Part shown: in pieces, positions 52,199-60,485 of the stretch | How the letters are laid out: each line of letters starts with the position of its first letter | Numbering within the stretch: position 1 is the stretch's first letter | Source of the DNA: Lentimicrobium saccharophilum | Lineage (GTDB): Bacteria; Bacteroidota; Bacteroidia; Bacteroidales; Lentimicrobiaceae | Length of the DNA: 64,000 nucleotides | Assembly (NCBI RefSeq): GCF_001192835.1 | Contig: NZ_DF968183.1 | Location: forward strand, 558,001-622,000 | Reading direction: 5' to 3' | Program-made: the position numbers and the translations under genes | Notes under the pieces: model-generated | Database searches by the model: none | What the model was told of the DNA's origin: nothing | What the model saw: the letters and a program-made list of their open reading frames with translations, nothing else

Positions 52199-52657
52199 AT
52201 GCACAACACTCATTATTTCAAGGACTTTCAGAAAACGATGGCTATCCTCTTTTTTGCCATGCTTGCCGGTCAGGTTTTCTTTGCGCTTGTTTCGCTCTGG
52301 CTGGTCAGCAGCGGGGCCTTTGAAGCAACCCCAGCGCTGCGTAACCCTTTTCTGATGATCGTGCCGTTATTTGTATTCGGCGGATTTATTGCAGGCAACT
52401 ACCTGGGCAGGCGATTACTGCTTAAGGCGCAGGAAGCGGAAGCCCCTGAGGAAAAACTTAACAATTACCGTTCCTCCATGCTGATGCGTTACGCGCTACT
52501 CGAAGGCCCTTCGCTGATGTCCATCATCGCTTTCCTGCTAACCGGTGAAAGGCTGTTTCTGGGCTTTACCGGCATGATCCTCTTTTATTTTGTAACCCTC
52601 TACCCTTCCCCAACACGCATCAGCAACGATCTGGAGATTCCGGATGAAGAGAGGTAA
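52199..52657 (+). CDS. Small four-helix membrane protein
   Basis: The ATG at 52199 is chosen because the -7 element at 52166-52173 would place transcription start near 52180; the frame itself opens at 52091. The 152-residue protein has about four membrane helices (MAILFFAMLAGQVFFALVSL, FLMIVPLFVFGGFIAG, LEGPSLMSIIAFLL, LFLGFTGMILFYFVTLY) with a charged loop (KAQEAEAPEEKLNNYRSS). The tail (PSPTRISNDLEIPDEER) is acidic. No family recognised; similar small proteins are common in Bacteroidota. Confidence 0.7.
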   Translation: MHNTHYFKDFQKTMAILFFAMLAGQVFFALVSLWLVSSGAFEATPALRNPFLMIVPLFVFGGFIAGNYLGRRLLLKAQEAEAPEEKLNNYRSSMLMRYALLEGPSLMSIIAFLLTGERLFLGFTGMILFYFVTLYPSPTRISNDLEIPDEER

Positions 52658-52952
52658 TATCCGAATTCCCGCGCATTTTCAAGTATCTCCCTGAATACCA
52701 AACATTCATAAAAACAAAATCGAATCTTCCTGAATTAAGGAAGGCAGCGGAGCTCAGCCCAACTGCCAGGATAAAAAGCATATATCGGACAGAAATTAAT
52801 TGATAAAACCGATCAAGCCCCTTCCGGAATAATTAATTATCCTTATATTTCAGGGTTATTCCTGGCAAATATTTTATACCTTTGAAATTACGATAAATTG
52901 CATAGTTTACATTATTCAATCTGATTAATAAAAATTACAAATCAAGGATTTT

Positions 52953-55058
52953 ATGAGAAACAGGTTTATTGCATTTTTCATCCTTTTATCCGGGGCTTTA
53001 TCAGCCCAGTCCTGGCACTGGATCAACCCAACCACCGGGATAAATCAGATCAACGATATACATTTTGTATCAGTCAATGAAGGCTTTGCGGTGGGCAATC
53101 AGGGCAGATTGCTGCATTACGCAAACGGGGAGTGGTCGTTGATGGACAGCCCGGTAAATACCGATTTGTTTGGCATTTCTTTTGTCAACCCTGATATGGG
53201 ATGGGCAATTGGCGCCAATGGTACCATTTTGCGATATCAGAATGGCTCATGGACACAGGTTACATCGCCTATAACCGGTGTGCTGAGAGACATTTGCTGC
53301 ATAAACGAAAACCACTGCCAGGCAGCAGGCGATGCCATAATAAGATATAACGGCAGCGAATGGCTGATTGATGCCAACCTGAGTGGCATCGAAACCATAG
53401 GCTTCCTTAATGAGAGCCTGGGTTGGGCCGGTGGGAACAGCAACGTCTTATATAAGTATGAAAATGGAGTTTGGTCGGCCGACAATAGCTTTAGTTCCGG
53501 TAATTACTATATATTCAATACACTCGAAAAAGCCGGTGATGTTATGCTGATGAACGGGCAAACCATTCCTCAGGAAGGTTTGCTGTTTGAAAACAATGGC
53601 AATGGATGGGTACAGGTTCCGGCAGGAAGCTGTAACAGCGGAATTTCATTTACCGACAGGCAGCATGGCTTCGGCCTGCAGCATGCAGGCGTTATGCCTT
53701 ATGACCTCTACCCTACCGTGCATCAATATAATGAAGGGGAATGGCAGGAAGTTTTTGTTCACGAAAAGCAGTATCAGTTGTTCACTGCTGTTGAAGCCTT
53801 AAGCAATACCGCATGTATGGCCTCCGACAATCTGGGATATATCCATAAGATAGAAGATGGCAGCCATTCCATTGCCAATGGATTTATGTACGACAGCATA
53901 CTTGATCTGCAATTTGTAAAACCAAACGCCGGATTTCTGGCAGCACACAACAGCGGGCTTTGGAAGTATAATGCCGGTGAGTGGGAAAACATCTTCAATC
54001 TTCCTGATCACACCATTCATGTTATTGATTTTCAAAGTGAAGATTTGGGTTATTTTGGCGCATATGAGCACACTGAAATCTTTCCTTTCTGGCCTGAAAC
54101 AAAACTCTTTGTATATAACAGCGGTGTAATTACTCAAATTCCGGATCCTTATGCAGGTTCATTTATTACTTCTTTAAACATTATCGGTGAAGACCTGGTG
54201 TTTACACACACCGATGCAATTTGTACTTATTCAAATGGCCTGATAACGACTGAAACAATAGCATATCCGGACAGTATCTCGGATTTAAAGTTTATGATGC
54301 CTGTACCCGTCAATTCAAGCAACAGGAATGATGAATGGGAAGCTGCATGGATGAGCGTGAAACGCCACAACGATGCAGACAGTGGTGTAATTTTTTACAA
54401 ATACTTTGTTGACAACATCTGGCAGGAGGTATACGAAACCAGCAGCGGAAGTTTCAACGATCTGTGCATTTTCGGCTACAATCAGGTAGTCGCGGTGGGT
54501 ACCAATGGTTTGATTGCGGTTTTCGACGGCAGTAACTGGTCTGAAATCCAGCCGCTTACCAGCGAAGAGTTGCTTTCGGTGCACCTGGATGAAAACATGA
54601 ACGGCTGGGCGGTGGGCCGCAACGGCACCATGCTCGAATGCACCGGAGGCGCCTGGTCTGTTTACGATAACGATGCCATGTACGACCTGAACGTTGTTTC
54701 ATTTTACGACCAAACGCTGGGCTTTATCGGTGGAAATGAAGGGGCACTGCTGTGTACCAGCGAAAAACTCCCGGTCCCGAATACGTATATCACGGTTGCT
54801 GACACCAGGAATTCGCTGAAGATTTTCCCCAACCCGGCTACTGAAACCTTTACCATTGAGTTGGAATCACCGGCGACAAACGCCCGTATCATCCTTACTG
54901 ATCCGGCCGGCAGGCTGTTGATGGAAAAGCAGCTGCCTGACACGGGCCAGGGAAAACAGCTTGTCACCATGTCCGCATCCGGCCTCGGATCCGGAATCTA
55001 CCTGCTGACCCTGATCCACGAAAACGGTGTCAGGACTGCGAAATTAGTGGTGAGATAA
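52953..55058 (+). CDS. T9SS cargo protein with YCF48-like beta-propeller
   Basis: The 701-residue protein has a signal peptide (MRNRFIAFFILLSGALSAQS). About twelve blade-like repeats follow, of the type DIHFVSVNEGFAVGNQGRLL, GISFVNPDMGWAIGANGTIL, GFLNESLGWAGGN and HLDENMNGWAVGRNGTMLE, characteristic of YCF48/sortilin-like propellers. The C-terminus is a T9SS type A sorting domain (IFPNPATETFTIELES ... GIYLLTLIHENGVRTAKLVV). It should be delivered to the cell surface. Role unknown; such propellers usually bind partners rather than catalyse. Confidence 0.87.
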   Translation: MRNRFIAFFILLSGALSAQSWHWINPTTGINQINDIHFVSVNEGFAVGNQGRLLHYANGEWSLMDSPVNTDLFGISFVNPDMGWAIGANGTILRYQNGSWTQVTSPITGVLRDICCINENHCQAAGDAIIRYNGSEWLIDANLSGIETIGFLNESLGWAGGNSNVLYKYENGVWSADNSFSSGNYYIFNTLEKAGDVMLMNGQTIPQEGLLFENNGNGWVQVPAGSCNSGISFTDRQHGFGLQHAGVMPYDLYPTVHQYNEGEWQEVFVHEKQYQLFTAVEALSNTACMASDNLGYIHKIEDGSHSIANGFMYDSILDLQFVKPNAGFLAAHNSGLWKYNAGEWENIFNLPDHTIHVIDFQSEDLGYFGAYEHTEIFPFWPETKLFVYNSGVITQIPDPYAGSFITSLNIIGEDLVFTHTDAICTYSNGLITTETIAYPDSISDLKFMMPVPVNSSNRNDEWEAAWMSVKRHNDADSGVIFYKYFVDNIWQEVYETSSGSFNDLCIFGYNQVVAVGTNGLIAVFDGSNWSEIQPLTSEELLSVHLDENMNGWAVGRNGTMLECTGGAWSVYDNDAMYDLNVVSFYDQTLGFIGGNEGALLCTSEKLPVPNTYITVADTRNSLKIFPNPATETFTIELESPATNARIILTDPAGRLLMEKQLPDTGQGKQLVTMSASGLGSGIYLLTLIHENGVRTAKLVVR

Positions 55059-55078
55059 AGTTGCGGGATTACCACGCT

Positions 55079-55111
55079 GACCTGTCAAGTTTTCTTCCGG
55101 CTTGTCAGGTC
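55079..55111. terminator. Imperfect hairpin between convergent genes
   Basis: GACCTGTCAAG (55079-55089) and CTTGTCAGGTC (55101-55111) form an 11-bp stem with one T-T mismatch between the T9SS cargo and lipoprotein stops. The T-tract is weak. Confidence 0.5.
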
Positions 55112-55134
55112 TTCCATGAGAGGGCACGACCCGT

Positions 55135-55737
55135 TTAATTCGAAGTAAACTCGTTCCGGATGGTCAGATAACCGGGATAAGCGATGGTCTGCGATCCCAC
55201 CGAAATATAAGGCCTTGCTTTCAAAGTGATGCGTGTTGGCTGATTGCCCGCACCCGCCAGGTTCAGGCCGAAATTGGCGATGGCATCGCCGCTTTTGCCT
55301 TTTAACGCCTGTTTCAGGTCGATGCTTATGGTGAGCGGAAGAATGGAAGTACCTCCATTGGCTGGAATCTGCACCCGGTTTTCATTCACGCCGCTGACCA
55401 TTTCTATATCGTCAATCAGCAGGGTCCAGTCGAGGCGGTTCAACCCGGCAACCGCCGGATTGGGATTTTTTGCCTCCACATTCAGGGTGAAGTTCAGCGG
55501 GAGGCTGCCCCCCGACATTGCTGCGGTGGTTATCTTTGCAGCATCCATCAAACTCAGGTCAGAAAGCTGCCTGATCTGCTGAATGTTAACCCCGGCCAAC
55601 CGGAGCTGATCCACAGTTTTCAAACGGAATTCACATTTCGTCAGATTGGCCATCTGCTGAACCTGATTCAAAACATCACAGGCAGAAACCAGGAGCAACG
55701 TCAGCATCACGGCCACAGGAAAGCGGAACTTTTTCAT
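55135..55737 (-). CDS. LEA type 2 (WHy-like) family lipoprotein
   Basis: The 200-residue protein has a lipoprotein signal (lipobox LVSAC, lipidated Cys20) and a single LEA14/WHy-like domain (about 65-195) with strands LPLNFTLNVEAKNPNPAVAG, LDWTLLIDDIEMVSGVNENR and STSILPLTISIDL-like segments. LEA type 2 proteins occur in desiccation- and stress-related contexts; the bacterial lipoproteins have no proven role. The pattern is clear, the function is not. Confidence 0.78.
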   Translation of the reverse strand: MKKFRFPVAVMLTLLLVSACDVLNQVQQMANLTKCEFRLKTVDQLRLAGVNIQQIRQLSDLSLMDAAKITTAAMSGGSLPLNFTLNVEAKNPNPAVAGLNRLDWTLLIDDIEMVSGVNENRVQIPANGGTSILPLTISIDLKQALKGKSGDAIANFGLNLAGAGNQPTRITLKARPYISVGSQTIAYPGYLTIRNEFTSN

Positions 55738-55862
55738 AAGTGAAAATTTAGAGGCAAAAATAAGTTTAAACCGATAAGTTAAACAAATATCAGGCCTGAA
55801 ACGGATGAATGAATCTGAAAGCAGCGTGCGGCAGGGAAAAAATCAGCACCGGCCAAATGTCC

Positions 55863-57665
55863 TCACACCTTAGAAGCGCGTTTGCGTTCGTGTTCGTCAA
55901 GGATAATCTTGCGCAGCCGCAGTGACCTGGGCGTTACTTCGAGGTACTCATCTTTACCGATATACTCCATGGCCTCTTCGAGAGAAAATTTAATGGCAGG
56001 GATGATGAAAATCTTCTCATCCGATCCGGATGCGCGCACATTGGTCAGCTTCTTGGTTTTGGTCACATTTACCATCAGATCATCGGGACGGATATGTTCA
56101 CCAATTACCTGACCGGCATAAATATCTTCATTGGGATGCACAAAGAAAGCGCCACGGTCCTGAAGTTTATCGATGGAGTAGGCAATGGCCTGACCGGTTT
56201 CCATGGCGATCAGCGATCCGTTGCGTCTTCCCTGAATTTCGCCCTTCCAGGGCTCATAAGCCAGAAAACGGTGGGCCATAATGGCTTCGCCTTCGGTGGC
56301 TGTAAGAACATTGTTGCGCAAGCCGATGATGCCGCGCGAGGGAATTTTAAATTCAAGGTGAATGCGGTCGCCTTTGGTTTCAATGGTTACAATCTCCCCC
56401 CTGCGTTGGGTCACCAGTTCGATCACTTTGCCCGAAAATGCCTCCGGCACATGCACGGTAAGCATTTCGACCGGCTCATTGTCAACGCCGTCAATTTTTT
56501 TGATGATTACCTGGGGCTGACCCAGCTGCAGTTCATATCCTTCGCGCCGCATGGTTTCAACCAGAATGGAAAGATGCAGGATACCGCGCCCGTAAACCAT
56601 CAGCGACTCGGGTGAGTCGGTCTCCACCAGCCGCATGGCCAGGTTCTTCTCAATTTCCTTAAACAGGCGTTCGCGCAGGTGGCGCGATGTTACAAACTTC
56701 CCTTCACGGCCGTAAAACGGTGAGTTGTTGATGGTAAACAGCATGCTCATCGTAGGCTCGTCAATCTGCAATGGTTTCAGGGCTTCCGGCACTTCAAAAT
56801 CGGCGATAGTATCCCCGATTTCAAAATCGTCGATGCCAAGTACCGCGCAGATTTCACCCGGCAGCACGTCAGTCTTCATCTTCTCCTTGCCCAGCCCTTC
56901 AAACACGTACAATTCTTTTATTTTCGACTTGAATACCCGGCCGTCCTGCTTGATCAGCGAAACATTCTGTCCCCAGCGCAGCACTCCGCGCGACAGGCGA
57001 CCCACGGCAATCCGGCCGACGTAGGACGAATAATCCAGAGAAGTGATCTGCATCTGGGTAGATCCTTCTTCGAAGACCGGCGCAGGAATATATTCAATAA
57101 TGGTATCCAGCAGATAACTGATGTCGTCGGCAGGCTGCCGCCAGTCTCCCGACATCCACCCTTCCTTGGATGAACCAAAAACAGTCGGAAAATTAAGCTG
57201 GTCTTCGGTGGCATCAAGGTTGAACATCAGGTCGAAAACGGATTCCTGCACCCCTTCCGGATCGCAGTTGGGCTTATCCACCTTGTTAATTACCACAATG
57301 GGTTTCAGGTTCAGGGCCAGCGCTTTCTGGAGCACAAACCGCGTCTGAGGCATCGGCCCTTCAAAAGCGTCCACCAGCAGCAACACCCCGTCGGCCATAT
57401 TGAGCACACGCTCTACCTCACCGCCGAAATCACTGTGTCCGGGTGTGTCTATAATATTGATTTTAAATCCCTTATACCTTACCGACACATTTTTCGACAA
57501 AATGGTAATTCCCCTTTCCCTTTCCAGGTCATTGCTGTCGAGGATCAGCTCCCCCATATCCTGGTTTTCCCTGAAGAGTTTCACCTGGTGCAGGATCCGG
57601 TCAACGAGGGTGGTCTTTCCGTGATCGACGTGTGCAATGATGGCTATATTCCTGATATTCTGCAT
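55863..57665 (-). CDS. typA: Translational GTPase BipA/TypA
   Basis: The 600-residue protein belongs to the EF-G-like GTPases that bind the ribosome and aid 50S assembly and stress adaptation. The G domain is complete: AHVDHGKTTLVDRI, RERGITI, IDTPGHSDFGGEV, NKVDKPNCDP. Later domains include the EF-G domain V and the BipA-specific C-terminus (RGIIGLRNNVLTATEGEAI, RLRKIILDEHERKRASK). Length is standard. It stands alone under a -7 element at 57701. Confidence 0.97.
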   Translation of the reverse strand: MQNIRNIAIIAHVDHGKTTLVDRILHQVKLFRENQDMGELILDSNDLERERGITILSKNVSVRYKGFKINIIDTPGHSDFGGEVERVLNMADGVLLLVDAFEGPMPQTRFVLQKALALNLKPIVVINKVDKPNCDPEGVQESVFDLMFNLDATEDQLNFPTVFGSSKEGWMSGDWRQPADDISYLLDTIIEYIPAPVFEEGSTQMQITSLDYSSYVGRIAVGRLSRGVLRWGQNVSLIKQDGRVFKSKIKELYVFEGLGKEKMKTDVLPGEICAVLGIDDFEIGDTIADFEVPEALKPLQIDEPTMSMLFTINNSPFYGREGKFVTSRHLRERLFKEIEKNLAMRLVETDSPESLMVYGRGILHLSILVETMRREGYELQLGQPQVIIKKIDGVDNEPVEMLTVHVPEAFSGKVIELVTQRRGEIVTIETKGDRIHLEFKIPSRGIIGLRNNVLTATEGEAIMAHRFLAYEPWKGEIQGRRNGSLIAMETGQAIAYSIDKLQDRGAFFVHPNEDIYAGQVIGEHIRPDDLMVNVTKTKKLTNVRASGSDEKIFIIPAIKFSLEEAMEYIGKDEYLEVTPRSLRLRKIILDEHERKRASKV

Positions 57666-57700
57666 GCTGGCATTTTTAGAGTAAAAATTTTTTGGAAGTG

Positions 57701-57708
57701 CAAAAGTA
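57701..57708 (-). promoter_or_regulatory. Bacteroidota -7 element (TACTTTTG) of bipA
   Basis: On the minus strand TACTTTTG matches TAnnTTTG 35 bp before the ATG. No clear -33. Confidence 0.55.
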
Positions 57709-57900
57709 CTTATAATATTAATACCTGATTTATAATGGTTTTAAAGTTTCTGAAATCATTTTTCAAAAGGGGGTAATTCGTTATTTGATGTGCTTGAAAA
57801 AAAAATCAAAGTCCCGTTGGTGATAAATTCAATCTCCATATGCTAGCGTGGGCTGACTTTAATTTCTGATTCAGAGCTCAGATTTTAAAGAATTGCAACA

Positions 57901-59030
57901 TAACTCTGCGTGCTTTACTCCGGGCTTCAGCCCGGGGAAAATGCAGATCCCCGGCTTTACGGCTTTAGCCGTAAATCCGGGAGAAGCCTGAACAGGGAAA
58001 GTTCCGGGCTTGCCGGTTTTTACTATTGCAGGGTTGCCTATAAACTTTTGCCGCATTTTGGGCTAAAGCCCCCGCGTTTACCAGCTCCCTATTACCCCTG
58101 GCTCAAGCCGGGGGTAATAAACCGGAATTGAGAATCTTCAGAAACTACGGGATATAAAGGAAATTGAGCTTAGGGATAAACGGATTCAAACATCAGAATT
58201 CTGATAAAAAGTAAGATAACTCTGCATGCTTTACTCCGGGCTTTAGCCCGGGGAAAACGCAGATCCCCGGACCAAACGGCTTTAGCCGAAAAGCCGGGCA
58301 AAGCCTGAACAGGGAAAGTTCCGGGCTTGCCGGTTTTTACTATTGCAGGATTGCCTATAAACTTTTGCCGCATTTTGGGCTAAAGCCCCCACGTTTACCA
58401 GCTCCCTAATACCCCCGGCTCAAGCCGGGGGTAATAAACCGGAATTGAAAATCTTCAGAAACTACGGGACATAATGGAAATTGAGTCTAAGGCTAAACAG
58501 ATTCAAACATCAGAATTCTGATAAAAAGTAAGATAACTCTGCATGCTTTACTCCGGGCTTCAGCCCGGGGAAAATGCAGATCCCCGGACCAAACGGCTTT
58601 AGCCGTAAAGCCGGGAGAAGCCTGAACTGGGGAAATTCCGGGCTTGCCGGGATTAACTGATGCCGGGCTGCCTATAAACTTTTGCCGTATTTTGGGCTGA
58701 AGCCCCCGCGTTTACCAGCTCCCTATTACCCCTGGCTCAAGCCGGGGGTAATAAACCGGAATTGAGAATCTTCAGAAACTACGGGATATAAAGGAAATTG
58801 AGCTTAGGGATAAACGGATTCAAACATCAGAATTCTGATAAAAAGTAAGATAACTCTGCATGCTTTACTCCGGGCTTCAGCCCGGGGAAAATGCAGATCC
58901 CCGGACCAAACGGCTTTAGCCGTAAAGCCGGGAGAAGCCTGAACTGGGGAAGTTCCGGGCTTGCCGGTATTAACTGATGCCGGGCTGCCTATAAACTTTT
59001 GCCGTATTTTGGGCTAAAACCCCCGCGTTG
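57901..59030. repeat. Four tandem copies of a 317-bp hairpin-rich repeat
   Basis: Copies start at 57901, 58217, 58534 and 58851 (periods 316, 317, 317); the last is truncated near 59030. Each full unit has four palindromes sharing the core GGCT-N2-AGCC: CCGGGCTTCAGCCCGG, CGGCTTTAGCCG, GGGCTAAAGCCC, and a longer one around CCCCCGGCTCAAGCCGGGGG (perfect in copy 2). Copies differ by scattered point changes. No transposase, CRISPR-like spacing or conserved protein is present. This resembles an expanded palindromic repeat element of unknown function. Confidence 0.9.
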
Positions 59031-59250
59031 GCAAGGCCCCTTTTTGAATGATACAGTAGGATCATTCGGACCTGGATGAATTTTGTGCTTTACCGAAGCA
59101 GTCAGGCAAAGAGGGCTGAGACATTCTGGTCTTTGGTAGATTAATAATTCTGAATACCCTCAGGCACATCAATTAATAAAAAGCCCCAAAAACCGCAAAA
59201 AGCAATGAAATACATTTTTTACATACTAAAAATGAAATAGATTTACGAAA

Positions 59251-59276
59251 TTTGTGCATTCAAATATCTGATTACC
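59251..59276 (+). promoter_or_regulatory. Shared upstream motif of the Rrf2 genes, copy 1
   Basis: The 26 bases ending just before the ATG of the first Rrf2 gene are 21/26 identical to 60029-60054 ahead of the second Rrf2 gene. The common part includes ATTTG, ATTCAAATA and ATTAC. It probably combines a -7 element with an operator for autoregulation. Confidence 0.6.
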
Positions 59277-59279
59277 GGA

Positions 59280-59684
59280 ATGTCCAAAATCATAACTATT
59301 TCCGAAGCTGCATCAATCGCCATCCACAGCATGGTATTGATTGCCGGTGCAAAAGATCATCTTAACGTAACGCAAATCGCTGAAAGGATGGGTTCTTCGC
59401 GGCATCATGTAGCCAAAATCCTGCAACGGCTGGTAAAGGAAGGTTACCTGAGCAGCAACCGGGGCCCCGCCGGCGGCTTTACCCTTAAGAAACCCGCCAG
59501 CGATGTCAGCCTCATGGAAATATTCGAAACCATAGAAGGAAAACTCAGCGAAACATCCTGCCCCCTCGACCACCCGGTGTGCCCTTTCGACAAATGCCTG
59601 ATGGGCAACATTGTTACAAAGATGACCCGTGAGTTCAGAAAGTATATGGAGGAACAAAAACTCTCTGATTATATCAAACATTAG
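59280..59684 (+). CDS. Rrf2-family transcriptional regulator (Fe-S type), copy 1
   Basis: The 134-residue protein has the Rrf2 winged-helix fold (HLNVTQIAERMGSSRHHVAK, then the wing GYLSSNRGPAGGFTLKKP). The three cysteines that bind the Fe-S cluster in IscR, NsrR and RsrR-type members are present as C-x6-C-x4-C (ETSCPLDHPVCPFDKCLMG, about residues 99-111). Family members sense iron-sulfur status, nitric oxide or redox state. It lies alone about 390 bp upstream of a second Rrf2 gene that heads the hcp operon. The ligand is inferred only. Confidence 0.9.
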   Translation: MSKIITISEAASIAIHSMVLIAGAKDHLNVTQIAERMGSSRHHVAKILQRLVKEGYLSSNRGPAGGFTLKKPASDVSLMEIFETIEGKLSETSCPLDHPVCPFDKCLMGNIVTKMTREFRKYMEEQKLSDYIKH

Positions 59685-59978
59685 TTGTTTTCTCCGGCTC
59701 CTTCACGCCTGTTGAAAGACCGCACACAATCATTAAACCGTTTCAGAAAGTTTACATACCAGCAGGCTGACAGCTGATCAGTAACTAATCTATGACTAAG
59801 GGTAGATTTTACGGTGATGTCAACCTGAAAAAAGATAATGGTTTGCAGACAGTTTTTACACCACACAATTACAAAACAGGCAATTTTTAGCTTGATTATC
59901 CAACCCTGACCGCTATTTGTCATAGCCCTGATCAATTATTTCAGCAATTATATCATTGCATACCAACGCTTTAAAAAA

Positions 59979-60001
59979 TTTTCCAATTTTTTTTTGGAAA
60001 A
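59979..60001. promoter_or_regulatory. Hairpin TTTTCCAA...TTGGAAAA abutting the promoter
   Basis: Perfect 8-bp arms with a 7-T loop, ending 3 bp before the -33 element. It could be an operator half-site pair or a terminator of upstream transcripts. Confidence 0.45.
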
Positions 60002-60003
60002 AG

Positions 60004-60033
60004 TTTGCGGCGCTAAAATTAATTGTATATTTG
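60004..60033 (+). promoter_or_regulatory. Bacteroidota promoter of the second Rrf2 gene and hcp operon
   Basis: TTTG (60004-60007), 18 bp spacer, TATATTTG (60026-60033): complete consensus. Transcription would start near 60038, which excludes the TTG-opened frame at 60023 and fixes the start at ATG 60071. Confidence 0.75.
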
Positions 60034-60054
60034 CGTATTCAAATACCGAATTAC
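60029..60054 (+). promoter_or_regulatory. Shared upstream motif of the Rrf2 genes, copy 2
   Basis: 21/26 identical to 59251-59276. Contains the imperfect dyad GTATTC-N7-GAATTAC (60035-60054), which overlaps the predicted transcription start and would act as a repressor site. Confidence 0.6.
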
Positions 60055-60070
60055 ACAAACAACATTCAAG

Positions 60071-60469
60071 ATGGTAAAAGTGGTTCATATCTCCGAGGCA
60101 GCTTCACTTGCGGTGCACAGTATGGCCCTTATTGCAGGCAGTAAGGAAATGCTGAACGTTAACCAGATTGCTGACCTGACCCATGCCTCACGAAATCACC
60201 TGGCCAAGGTTATGCAAACCCTGGTTAAGAACAATTACCTTGAATCGGTCAGGGGCCCCAAAGGCGGCTTCACCCTCAAAGGCGATGCAGCAGGCATCAC
60301 CTTGCTGGAGATTTACGAGCTGATTGAAGGAACGCTTGAACACAAATATTGTGGAATCGGTGACCAGAAATGTCCGTTCAGAACCTGCGTATTCGGGGGG
60401 CTGGCCGACAGATTCTCCAGAGAATTCACCAACTACCTGAGGAATACTACTTTGTCACAATTAATATAA
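60071..60469 (+). CDS. Rrf2-family transcriptional regulator (Fe-S type), copy 2
   Basis: The 132-residue paralogue of the first Rrf2 protein starts at ATG 60071. It keeps the winged helix (MLNVNQIADLTHASRNHLAK, wing YLESVRGPKGGFTLKG) and the same cysteine spacing C-x6-C-x4-C (KYCGIGDQKCPFRTCVFGG). It heads a run of same-strand genes for an Fe-S protein, a porin and hcp, with 16 bp to the next start, so it probably regulates them and itself. Nitric oxide or another nitrogen oxide is a plausible signal given hcp. Confidence 0.9.
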   Translation: MVKVVHISEAASLAVHSMALIAGSKEMLNVNQIADLTHASRNHLAKVMQTLVKNNYLESVRGPKGGFTLKGDAAGITLLEIYELIEGTLEHKYCGIGDQKCPFRTCVFGGLADRFSREFTNYLRNTTLSQLI

Positions 60470-60485
60470 TCACTATATTTTTACG

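Larger units (their letters stand above)
57666..59279. other. 1.6-kb intergenic region dominated by tandem repeats
   Basis: Left part: the bipA promoter (57701-57708) and the dispersed 19-mer GGGTAATTCGTTATTTGAT (57771-57789, also at 48641-48659). Centre: the 317-bp tandem array (57901-59030). Right part (59041-59250): no gene or repeat seen, AT-rich. Short open frames inside the repeats (57871-58056 and 58170-58373, minus strand) read through hairpin sequence and are not supported as genes. Confidence 0.65.
59685..60070. other. AT-rich intergenic region with the second Rrf2 promoter
   Basis: No gene seen; a minus-strand frame at 59681-59935 lacks coding character. The right end holds a T-run hairpin (59979-60001), a full Bacteroidota promoter (60004-60033) and the shared motif (60029-60054). 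Confidence 0.6.

Noticed and set aside
57871-58373. Two similar short minus-strand frames inside the 317-bp repeats
   Set aside because: They read through hairpins, are not kept open in all copies, and their similarity only reflects the repeat.
57901-59030. CRISPR array
   Set aside because: The units are 317 bp and wholly repeated; there are no short repeats with unique spacers and no cas genes.
59681-59935. 84-codon minus-strand frame between the Rrf2 genes
   Set aside because: Overlaps the end of the first Rrf2 gene, with no recognisable domain or ribosome-binding context.
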